The notes beneath the pieces are model-generated. The model was not told where the DNA came from. It did no database searches and saw nothing but the letters and a program-made list of their open reading frames with translations. The translations under genes and the position numbers were made by a program. This document shows, one piece after another, positions 5,098 through 11,271 of a stretch of 11,271 bases of DNA. This DNA is from UBA1732 sp045114455 (lineage in GTDB: Bacteria; Verrucomicrobiota; Lentisphaeria; Victivallales; UBA1829), in assembly GCA_045114455.1 (NCBI GenBank), contig JBGUKN010000057.1, positions 1-11,271 of the forward strand, read 5' to 3'. Each line of letters opens with the position of its first letter. Positions within the stretch are counted from its first letter, which is position 1.

Positions 5098-7461
5098 TCA
5101 CCGTCCGAGCGGAGAGAAGGAGAAGCCCATGTTGAAGTGGAAGCGCAGACGTCTGGAAACGCCTTCCTGGTTGCAGACGATCGGGTATGCCAGGTCCAGA
5201 CGGATCGGCATGTCGATCCCCGGCACCATGATGCGGAGACCGTAGCCGACGCCGACGTTCGGCTGGGTGATCGGGCCGAAGTGGGCGCTGGTGGCGTCGC
5301 CGACGTCGCAGAAGAACGCGCCGCGCAGGATCTTGTAGATCGGGTGGGAGAGTTCCGCCGTGAAGAGGTACATGAACTCGCCGCCGTAGTTGTCGTCGTT
5401 GTCGTCCACCGGGCCGATGCTGCGGTACGGGAAACCGCGCACGGAATCGCCGCCGCCGAGGAAATACCGGTCGTACAGCGGCACGCGGTCGCCGTTGAAC
5501 GTGCCCATGGTCCCGATCTTCGCGCCGGTAGTCAGCACAAACCAGTCGTGGAAGAACGGGAAGTAGTTGACGGCGCGCAGTTCGAACTTGTAGTAGTCGT
5601 TGCTGGCGCCGAGGCCGCGCGTGGTCAGGTAGGTGAACGCGCCGATGTCATAACCGGAGATCGGATTCGTGATGCTGTCGCGCGTATCGCGGTTCAGGGA
5701 CAGGAAGAAGCGTCCGACCCGTTCGCCGCCCACGGCATCCTGGAAGATCGGCCCCATCTTCTTCTTCATGTCCATGACGCGGACATACTCGAACGTGTAG
5801 CCGCCGGTAATGGAGGTGAATTCGTCGAAGATGCGCTTCGTGAGCGAAACGGTGAAGCCGAGACGCTGTTCATTCCAGTTTTCATACAGCACCTCGCGCC
5901 AGTAGCCGGAGAGGTCCAGGCGCAGCGGGATGCCGAAAAGGTACGGCTCCGTGAAGTCGGTCTGGATGTCGATGTGCTCGAGGCCGACGAGGGCTCCGAT
6001 CCTGAGTCGCTGGCCGCCGCCGGTGAACCAGTTCTTCGGATCCGTGATATCCATGTTAGAATGCCACAGCTGAAGCGATCCGGCGAGGCCGTCGGAATCG
6101 CTCCATCCGAAGCCGATGTTGCCGCCGAGGAACTGTTTTTCCTCGACGTTCACATAGACGTCCTTCTTGCCCGGCTCGGGCGAATCCATGGAAAGGATCT
6201 CCACACCGTCGCCGCCGCCTTCGACCGAGGACTGGAAATAGCCCATGCCCATCAGACGGCTCTTGCCGATGTCGAGCAGTTCCTTGTCGAGCAGATCGTC
6301 GGTCGTGAACGGCAGTTCGCGGCGGATCACATAGTCCTTGGTCCAGCGGTTGCCGGAGATGTACACTTCGCCGATCGTATACTGCGTGCCTTCCAGGATC
6401 TGATATTCGATGTCCACGGAATGCGTGCTGTAGTCGGGATACCGCACCGCCCGGGCCTGGAAATCCGCGAATCCGAGCGGGGAATACTTCGATTCCAGGG
6501 CTTTCAGGTCGCGGTCTTCGCGGCTGCTGCTGTACACGTCCTCCTCGCGGACGGACAGAAGCCGTGACAGTTCCTCTTCGGAGAACTCCTGGGCGCCGAC
6601 GATGCGGACGCTGTTGACGAAGTAGGGGTCGCCCTCCTCGACGACGAATTTCACGTCGACGAACTCGGGATCGTCCGGGTGTTCGGTCACGACCACGTCG
6701 GTGACCTTGAAGTCGAGATAGCCCTTCTGCCAGTACAGCTCGCGCAGGCGCAGCTTGTCGCGCGTGACGAAATCCTTGTCGTAAAGCCCGAAGTTCGGAG
6801 GCAGCCCCATCCAGCCCCACGGCATGAACGAAAGCCATTTGGCGCTGCCCATGAAATAACGCGTTTCGAGCAGGTCCTTCACTTCGGACGGCTTGTAGAC
6901 GTTCATTCCCTCGAACTCGACATTGTCGATCCGCACGCGCAGATGCTCGGCGATATTGAAGATCACCTTCACGCTGCTGTCGCCGTCGGCGACGAGCGAG
7001 GAATCAATCTGCGCCTCGGTATAGCCCTTCTCTTCATAAAATTTCCGGAGCTCGCGGGAGGATTCGATCAGCAGGGCGTCGTTCAGCGGCATGTCCGTGC
7101 GGAGCTTCACGAGCTTCATCAGTTCGGCGTCGCTGTATTTGCGGTTGCCTTTGAACTGGATCTCGGAAACGTTGTTCTTCGCGGATATCTTGAAAATGAC
7201 TTCCTTGTTTCCGTTGGAGAGGTCTTTCACCTCGGAAACGACGTCGGCGAACATTCCCAGCGCGAACAGACGGCGGACGTCTTCGTTGATCATGCGTTCG
7301 GAGTACGGCATGCCGGCCTTCGTCTGCGTGTTCATTTCGAAAATGTCTTCGGAGAAGGGGTACGCCCCCTGCTGCTGGAAGACGACCCGGTCGATGCTCT
7401 GACCGAACGCGGATACGGCAATCAGCATTGCCAGCACTGTCACAAGCCGTTTGTGTTTCAT
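5098..7461 (-). CDS. bamA: Outer membrane protein assembly factor BamA
   Basis: BamA is the Omp85-family insertase that folds beta-barrel proteins into the outer membrane. The 787-residue product has a Sec signal peptide (MKHKRLVTVLAMLIAVSAFG|QS). Five POTRA-like repeats follow at about 23-95, 97-172, 175-277, 281-358 and 361-442, each opening with a strand and a G-N-type turn (for example IQFKGNRKYSDAEL, VYISGNRWTKDYVI). The rest is a 16-strand-type barrel (about 445-787). The hallmark VRGF motif of loop 6 is at 674-677, and NRDTRDSITNP at 590-600 is typical of barrel strands. The last residues (FSFSPLGR) do not end in an aromatic residue, unlike many outer-membrane barrels. The start at 7461 has GGAGA at 7469-7473 with 7 nt spacing; an upstream in-frame codon at 7488 would spoil the signal. 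It begins 31 nt after the dnaB stop, suggesting co-transcription. A free-standing TamA or plant-type Omp85 is unlikely with five POTRAs. Confidence 0.95.
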   Translation of the reverse strand: MKHKRLVTVLAMLIAVSAFGQSIDRVVFQQQGAYPFSEDIFEMNTQTKAGMPYSERMINEDVRRLFALGMFADVVSEVKDLSNGNKEVIFKISAKNNVSEIQFKGNRKYSDAELMKLVKLRTDMPLNDALLIESSRELRKFYEEKGYTEAQIDSSLVADGDSSVKVIFNIAEHLRVRIDNVEFEGMNVYKPSEVKDLLETRYFMGSAKWLSFMPWGWMGLPPNFGLYDKDFVTRDKLRLRELYWQKGYLDFKVTDVVVTEHPDDPEFVDVKFVVEEGDPYFVNSVRIVGAQEFSEEELSRLLSVREEDVYSSSREDRDLKALESKYSPLGFADFQARAVRYPDYSTHSVDIEYQILEGTQYTIGEVYISGNRWTKDYVIRRELPFTTDDLLDKELLDIGKSRLMGMGYFQSSVEGGGDGVEILSMDSPEPGKKDVYVNVEEKQFLGGNIGFGWSDSDGLAGSLQLWHSNMDITDPKNWFTGGGQRLRIGALVGLEHIDIQTDFTEPYLFGIPLRLDLSGYWREVLYENWNEQRLGFTVSLTKRIFDEFTSITGGYTFEYVRVMDMKKKMGPIFQDAVGGERVGRFFLSLNRDTRDSITNPISGYDIGAFTYLTTRGLGASNDYYKFELRAVNYFPFFHDWFVLTTGAKIGTMGTFNGDRVPLYDRYFLGGGDSVRGFPYRSIGPVDDNDDNYGGEFMYLFTAELSHPIYKILRGAFFCDVGDATSAHFGPITQPNVGVGYGLRIMVPGIDMPIRLDLAYPIVCNQEGVSRRLRFHFNMGFSFSPLGR

Positions 7462-7492
7462 GTTTCGTTCTCCGGGATATATGGGCAACGTT

Positions 7493-9088
7493 TCAGGATT
7501 CCGGCCTCGTTTTCATGGATGCCGGAATGTCCTGTTCGCCGTATTTATGGGTGATCGTACGGAATTCCATCAGGCTCGGGAAGAAGTTCACCTTCACCTC
7601 GCCCGTCTTTCCGTTTCGGTTCTTTTCGACTAAAAGGAGCGATTCCACCCCGTTCCGGGCGGCCTCGCGGTTGTTTTCCTTGGCTTCGTCGCGGTCGCGG
7701 TGCAGGAATACCACCACGTCCGCGTCCTGCTCGATGGAGCCGGATTCGCGCAGATTGCTCAGCCGGGGACGCGCGGTCTTGTTGTTCGGCGTCTTTTCGA
7801 CTTCGCGGTTCAGCTGGGAAAGGACGAGGATCGGGATGTCCAGGTCCTTGGCAAGCTTCTTGATGCCGCCGGAAATGGCGGAAACTTCGACCTGGCGGCC
7901 GTCGCGGGACGACACGTCGCCCGCGCGCATCAGCTGCAGATAGTCGATGATGATGAGGTCCAGGCCGGCCTCGGCTTCCTTCAGTTTGCGCGCTTTCGCA
8001 CGCAGCTCGAAAATGGAAAGGCCGCCGGTCGGATCGATGAAAAGGTTTGCGTCGCTCAACGCGCTCACGCCGCTCCCGAGCCGCTGGGTTTCCTCGATAT
8101 TGAAGGAGCCGTCCGAGATGGACGAGAGCGACACTTTCGATTCGGTGCAGAGGAGTCGCTGCGCCACCTGCTCCGCGCTCATTTCGAGCGAGAAGAATGC
8201 CACGCTCTTGCGTTTCTGTCCCGGCACCTGCTTCATCGCGATATTCCGCGCGATGTTCAGCGCCAGAGCAGTCTTGCCGATGGACGGACGGGCGGCGAGC
8301 ACGACCATTTCCTGTTTCTTCAGGCCGCCGCCGAGCAGCTTGTCCAGGTCGGGGAATCCGGTCGGAATGCCGGGCTCGACCTTTTTGTTCATGAGGTCGA
8401 CGAAGTGCGTGAAAGCCTCTTCGACGAGTTCGGCGATGTTTTTGATCTCGGAGCGCACGAAATCGTTGCGGACGGCAAAGAAGGTCTGTTCGATCCCGTC
8501 CAAAAGGTCATGGATGTCCTTTCCGCCGGGCTCGCGGCAGAGCTGAAGGGCGGACGTGCAGGCATTGATCATTTCGCGCAGCATGGCCCACTGGCGCAGG
8601 ATGCCGCACCAGTTTTCCACGTTCGCCACGCTGCCGATGGACGCCTGAATGTCCAGCAGCGCGCCGACGCCGCCGACCATTTCGAGCCGGCCGGAACGGC
8701 GCAGATTGTCCTCGATCGAAAGCAGATCGGGCGGGTTGCCCGTCCTGCTGTTGACCTCGAGCATGCTCTGGTAGATCGCGGCGTGCTTCGGATCGCGGAA
8801 CATGATCTTCGCGTTCCGCGCAAATCCGGTCAGGTCGCCTTCGGCGGCGTTCTTTCCCTGCGTGGAGGGACGGATCCGCACGCCGAGCATGGACGAAACG
8901 GTGTTGATGCATCCCGGATCGGCCAGGATGCAGGCGAGGACGGAGCGTTCCATCCCGTAGTCCGCGTAGTCCGCGGTCTGGGGCATGGAACTGGAAGAGG
9001 AGGAAGCGACCGAAACGGCGTTCCGGGAAGAAGCCTCCCCGGAACCCGCCGCCCCGGCGCCTTGTGCATGATCGTAACGATCAGGCAT
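7493..9088 (-). CDS. dnaB: Replicative DNA helicase DnaB
   Basis: DnaB is the hexameric 5'-3' helicase that unwinds DNA at the replication fork. The 531-residue product has the N-terminal primase-interaction domain (about 42-205) and a RecA-like ATPase domain (about 235-515). Walker A is ARPSIGKT (266-273; most DnaB have Met where Ile270 lies). The sensor region FSLEMSAEQVAQRLL follows at 299-313, Walker B LIIIDYLQLM at 379-388, and the DnaB motifs LSQLNREVE (423-431) and LRESGSIEQDAD (446-457) come later. The arginine-finger region KNRNGKTG is at 489-496. It is longer than the E. coli protein (471). The excess includes a Ser/Ala/Gly-rich N-terminus with a six-serine run (29-34) and an insert at about 70-95 in the N-domain. 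GGGAG at 9095-9099 lies 6 nt before the ATG. No intein is present. It follows rplI by 17 nt. Confidence 0.97.
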   Translation of the reverse strand: MPDRYDHAQGAGAAGSGEASSRNAVSVASSSSSSMPQTADYADYGMERSVLACILADPGCINTVSSMLGVRIRPSTQGKNAAEGDLTGFARNAKIMFRDPKHAAIYQSMLEVNSRTGNPPDLLSIEDNLRRSGRLEMVGGVGALLDIQASIGSVANVENWCGILRQWAMLREMINACTSALQLCREPGGKDIHDLLDGIEQTFFAVRNDFVRSEIKNIAELVEEAFTHFVDLMNKKVEPGIPTGFPDLDKLLGGGLKKQEMVVLAARPSIGKTALALNIARNIAMKQVPGQKRKSVAFFSLEMSAEQVAQRLLCTESKVSLSSISDGSFNIEETQRLGSGVSALSDANLFIDPTGGLSIFELRAKARKLKEAEAGLDLIIIDYLQLMRAGDVSSRDGRQVEVSAISGGIKKLAKDLDIPILVLSQLNREVEKTPNNKTARPRLSNLRESGSIEQDADVVVFLHRDRDEAKENNREAARNGVESLLLVEKNRNGKTGEVKVNFFPSLMEFRTITHKYGEQDIPASMKTRPES

Positions 9089-9105
9089 GAATCACTCCCG
9101 GCGCA

Positions 9106-9561
9106 TCAGGCGGCGCCGACGACCTTGATCGTCGCGACGGCGGTGACGTTCTGGTGGAGCTTGATGTCGACCTTGAATTCACCGATCGTGCGGATGGGAG
9201 CATCCAGACGGATCTTGTTGATGTTGACCTTGACGTCCATGGACGCGAGCGTCTCGAAGATGGTGCGCTCGGAGACGGAGCCGAAGAGGTGACCGTCTTC
9301 GGAGGCCTGCATCGGGATCGTGATGTCGAGGGAAGCGATCTTGGCGGAGAGCGCCTGGGCGGCTTCGAAGTCGGCTTTGCGCTTCGCTTCGATCTTTTCC
9401 TTGCGGGCTTCGAGCTGACGGAGCACGCCGGTGGACGCGATGGTGGCGAATCCGCGCGGGATCAGGTAATTGCGGGCATAACCGGCCGCGACGTGAACTT
9501 CTTCACCCGCCAGGCCGAGGTCTTCAACGTCCTGCAGGAGGATCAGTTTGACATGTGCCAT
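9106..9561 (-). CDS. rplI: 50S ribosomal protein L9
   Basis: The 151-residue product has the full two-domain form of L9, which binds 23S rRNA at the base of the L1 stalk. The N-domain shows the signature LILLQDVEDLGLAGEEVHVAAGYARNYLIPRGFA. A long charged connecting helix (about 45-75) follows, and then the C-domain with EDGHLFGSV and KIRLDAPIRTIGEF. Length fits the family (E. coli 149). AAGGAA lies 8 nt before the ATG. It sits between rpsR and dnaB, as in most bacteria with this cluster. Confidence 0.97.
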   Translation of the reverse strand: MAHVKLILLQDVEDLGLAGEEVHVAAGYARNYLIPRGFATIASTGVLRQLEARKEKIEAKRKADFEAAQALSAKIASLDITIPMQASEDGHLFGSVSERTIFETLASMDVKVNINKIRLDAPIRTIGEFKVDIKLHQNVTAVATIKVVGAA

Positions 9562-9592
9562 GATTGTAATTCCTTTTCTGTATGTTCCCGGC

Positions 9593-9829
9593 TCAGAGAG
9601 CCACGCTGATGATACGGGCGCGCTTCAGGGCCGTGCTGAGCATCTTCTGATGGTTCAGGCAGGTGCCGGTGATGCGGCGCGGGAGGATGCGGCCTTTTTC
9701 GGTCTGGAAACGGCGGAGCTGTTCCCCGTCCTTGAAGTCGATGTAGTTCACGTGATTCTCGCAGAATCTGCAGATCTTCGCTTTGTTGGTGCGACGCTTC
9801 GCGTGGCGTCTTTTCTGTTGCATTGCCAT
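9593..9829 (-). CDS. rpsR: 30S ribosomal protein S18
   Basis: The 78-residue product matches S18, which pairs with S6 on the 30S platform. It has a basic N-terminus, CRFCENHVNYIDFKD, RRFQTEKGRILPRRITGTC and the C-terminal KRARIISVAL. The CxxC at 20-23 with the later Cys and His of TCLNHQ suggests the zinc-binding form of S18. The leader before the ATG at 9829 is A/C-rich and lacks a clear Shine-Dalgarno; a second ATG two codons on (9823) is no better. It lies 35 nt after ssb and 31 nt before rplI. Confidence 0.97.
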   Translation of the reverse strand: MAMQQKRRHAKRRTNKAKICRFCENHVNYIDFKDGEQLRRFQTEKGRILPRRITGTCLNHQKMLSTALKRARIISVAL

Positions 9830-9864
9830 ATTGGGTCTCGTTTGTTAGTTGGTTGTTTTGATTG

Positions 9865-10455
9865 TCAGAAGGGGATGTCGTCCACGTTTTCGAGCGGATC
9901 GGGACCGGAGTCCGCCATGCCGCCCTGCCCGGGCTGCATGTTCGGCGCCGGATTGTACGGCGGTTCCTCGAACTGCTGGCGGCGGTACGGCTGCCCCTGC
10001 GGAGCGCGGTTCTGGAAACCGCCGCCCTGCTGGTAGCCGCCCTGGCGCGGAGCGCGCTGCTGGGGCTGGTAGCCGTCGTCTTCCGGCGGCATTTCGCCCG
10101 GCATGCCCTGCTCGTCGCGGCGGCCGGAAAGGAACTGAACGCGTTCCGCCGTCACGCGGACGCGGGAGCGCTTCTTCTGGGTGTCCTTTTCCGTCCACTG
10201 ATCGTAGACCAGACGTCCTTCGATGAAGACCGTGCTGCCCTTCTGGAGAAAGCGGGAGCAAGTCTCGGCCTGTTTGCCCCAAACAACGATCTCCAGGAAA
10301 CATGTTTCGTCTTTCTCCTGCCCGCTCGCCTGCATGAAGCGGCGGTTGATCGCAATTCCGAACTCGCAAACGGCGGAATTGCCGCCCGTCAGATACCGGA
10401 GCTCCGGATCCCGGGTCAGATTCCCGATCAAAAGCACTTTGTTCAGAGAAGCCAT
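9865..10455 (-). CDS. ssb: Single-stranded DNA-binding protein
   Basis: SSB coats single-stranded DNA during replication, repair and recombination. The 196-residue product starts MASLNKVLLIGNLTRDPELRY, typical of SSB, and has one OB fold (about 1-110). DNA-contacting aromatics include Trp59 and Trp87 (VVWGKQAE, YDQWTEK). A long disordered linker rich in Gln, Gly, Pro and Arg (about 112-185) follows. The acidic tip ends DDIPF, the docking site for partner proteins. AAAGGAGG at 10464-10471 precedes the ATG by 8 nt, the strongest ribosome binding site in the cluster. Position between rpsF and rpsR is classical. Confidence 0.97.
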   Translation of the reverse strand: MASLNKVLLIGNLTRDPELRYLTGGNSAVCEFGIAINRRFMQASGQEKDETCFLEIVVWGKQAETCSRFLQKGSTVFIEGRLVYDQWTEKDTQKKRSRVRVTAERVQFLSGRRDEQGMPGEMPPEDDGYQPQQRAPRQGGYQQGGGFQNRAPQGQPYRRQQFEEPPYNPAPNMQPGQGGMADSGPDPLENVDDIPF

Positions 10456-10486
10456 GTGACTCGCCTCCTTTCTTCAATCTGACTGA

Positions 10487-10852
10487 TTACTCGGCATCGG
10501 CCGCGGGAGCCGCGGGAGCCGTCGTCATCGGTTCCGGGATCGCCAGCTTGGAGCGGACGTGTTCCGGGCGGTCGTAGACGATGGAGAGGAACCGCAGGAC
10601 GCGTTCGTCCAGGCGGAACTCGTCGCGGAGCGTCGCTTCCTTGGCCTGTTCGACTTCGAACACGAAATCGAAATAGTAGCCGGCTTTGCGTTTCTTGATC
10701 TCGCGCGCAAAGGTCTTGCGGCCCATCGCGACGTTCTCGATCATCTTCCCGCCCCAGCCGTTGATCAGCTGTTCGAACTGACCGGCAAAGGCCTTGCCCT
10801 CATCGTCGACCTTGCGCGGGTCGAGGATGAATACTGCTTCGTACTTTTTCAA
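10487..10852 (-). CDS. rpsF: 30S ribosomal protein S6
   Basis: The 121-residue product is S6, the 30S platform protein that binds S18 and helix 22-23 of 16S rRNA. It starts MKKYEAVFILDP, as the family does, and carries RKTFAREIKKRKAGYYFDFVFE and RLDERVLRFLSIVY. The Ala/Pro-rich C-terminal tail (TTAPAAPAADAE) is a common variable feature. The start codon is TTG (10852-10850). No ATG is suitably placed and the protein begins exactly where S6 should, with GGAGGTG at 10858-10864 giving 5 nt spacing. It lies 21 nt after pth. Confidence 0.96.
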   Translation of the reverse strand: MKKYEAVFILDPRKVDDEGKAFAGQFEQLINGWGGKMIENVAMGRKTFAREIKKRKAGYYFDFVFEVEQAKEATLRDEFRLDERVLRFLSIVYDRPEHVRSKLAIPEPMTTAPAAPAADAE

Positions 10853-10857
10853 GACTG

Positions 10858-10869
10858 CACCTCCAGGTG
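10858..10869 (-). promoter_or_regulatory. Inverted repeat over the rpsF ribosome binding site
   Basis: On the - strand CACCT (10869-10865) and AGGTG (10862-10858) are complementary arms separated by 2 nt, and the second arm is part of the rpsF Shine-Dalgarno GGAGGTG. A small hairpin (four pairs with a TGGA loop) could partly hide it. The CCG-containing bulge of the known S6:S18-binding leader was not found nearby, so a regulatory role is only a possibility. Confidence 0.3.
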
Positions 10870-10873
10870 TTGC

Positions 10874-11271
10874 TTATTTGTTGTTTACAGAAGTTTCTGT
10901 TGTTGTTTTGTTCGGTTGGCTGTCTTCGTCCGCGCTCCAGTCGCGCGGATTGTATTGATTCATCGCCATTGCGACGCCTCGCCTCAGGATCAGGACCGCG
11001 GCTTCCGCCGCCCCGGACAGGACCCGGTCGAAGATCGTGCGTTCTTCCTCGCTGAACTCCGAAAGGACGTAGTCAATCACGTCCCCGCGGCTTTCCGCGT
11101 GTCCGACGCCGATCCGCATCCGGTGGAACCCTTCCGATCCGATCTCTTCGATCAGCGACTTGATTCCGTTGTGCCCGGCGCTGCCGCCGCCTTTGCGGCT
11201 CCGGATCCGCCCGCGGGGGATGTCCATGTCGTCATGGACCACCAGCACCACGTCCGGCGCGATCCCTTCGC
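10874..11271 (-). CDS. pth: Peptidyl-tRNA hydrolase, 5' part outside window
   Basis: Pth cleaves peptidyl-tRNA that has dropped off the ribosome and recycles the tRNA. Only the C-terminal 131 residues or so are present; the frame is open to the window edge (reading EGIAPD before VVLVVHDD), so the N-terminal part with the catalytic His lies outside. Visible family motifs are VVLVVHDDMDIP, whose Asp corresponds to the catalytic-site Asp93 region of E. coli Pth, then GRIRSRKGGGSAGHNGIKS with the conserved GHNG, and RMRIGVGH. The C-terminal tail after about NQYNPRDW is polar and Thr/Asn-rich. It leads the run of rpsF, ssb, rpsR, rplI and dnaB, an arrangement found in many bacteria. Confidence 0.95.
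   Translation of the reverse strand, partial: EGIAPDVVLVVHDDMDIPRGRIRSRKGGGSAGHNGIKSLIEEIGSEGFHRMRIGVGHAESRGDVIDYVLSEFSEEERTIFDRVLSGAAEAAVLILRRGVAMAMNQYNPRDWSADEDSQPNKTTTETSVNNK

Noticed and set aside
5026..6567. Long + strand open frame of 513 codons
   Set aside because: It is antisense to the bamA barrel and POTRA region, is rich in Arg, Val, Ala, Asp and Glu as expected for complement frames in high-G+C DNA, and shows no domain or ribosome binding site.
7700..9292. Long + strand open frame of 530 codons
   Set aside because: It is antisense to dnaB and part of rplI, whose sense products are unmistakable.
10887..10900. ACAGAA-gt-TTCTGT inverted repeat as an operator or terminator
   Set aside because: It lies inside the pth coding end, has a 2-nt spacer and no T-run on the - strand; it may be chance in A/C-rich codons.

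Overview
This is an ordinary, gene-dense chromosomal window of a Gram-negative bacterium with roughly 60% G+C (estimated by eye). It carries a BamA outer-membrane assembly protein and two lipoproteins with clear lipoboxes. The ribosomal, replication and cysteine genes are all bacterial. A stand-alone GGQ release-factor-like protein with an extra C-terminal helical part, a BamA gene following dnaB, and Pro/Gln-rich secreted proteins together suggest the Planctomycetes-Verrucomicrobia-Lentisphaerae group (perhaps Lentisphaerota/Victivallales). That placement is an inference from gene style, not a proven assignment.

Layout. Positions 1-1079 (+ strand) hold a complete tRNA-Gly(GCC), followed 30 nt later by a small lipoprotein and then a GGQ-domain ribosome-rescue-type protein, probably one transcription unit. 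Positions 1129-1812 (- strand) hold a secreted low-complexity protein with 27-bp and 24-bp in-frame tandem repeats. It has its own good sigma-70-type promoter and a hairpin plus T-run in the leader. Positions 2052-4851 (- strand) hold a second unit: a lipoprotein of unknown function built from two tandem copies of one domain, then yicC (endoribonuclease family) and cysE (serine acetyltransferase). Positions 5098-11271 (- strand) hold a long run of tightly spaced genes read as pth (cut by the window edge), rpsF, ssb, rpsR, rplI, dnaB, bamA. The first six are a widely conserved bacterial cluster joining translation and replication; here the outer-membrane insertase bamA is placed directly behind dnaB.

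Working together: S6, S18 and L9 are ribosomal proteins, SSB and DnaB act at the replication fork, and Pth recycles peptidyl-tRNA. The GGQ protein at the other end of the window probably releases peptides from stalled ribosomes, so it is functionally related to Pth although not linked in an operon. No mobile element, CRISPR array, toxin-antitoxin pair, defence island or riboswitch was seen, and there is no gene-free stretch above 300 bases. The gaps at 1813-2051 and 4852-5097 are A+T-rich and hold promoter and terminator-like signals. I did not find a convincing new multi-gene system. The items most worth a second look are the duplicated-domain lipoprotein, the repeat protein with its attenuator-like leader, the GGQ protein, and the unusual T-loop of the tRNA.
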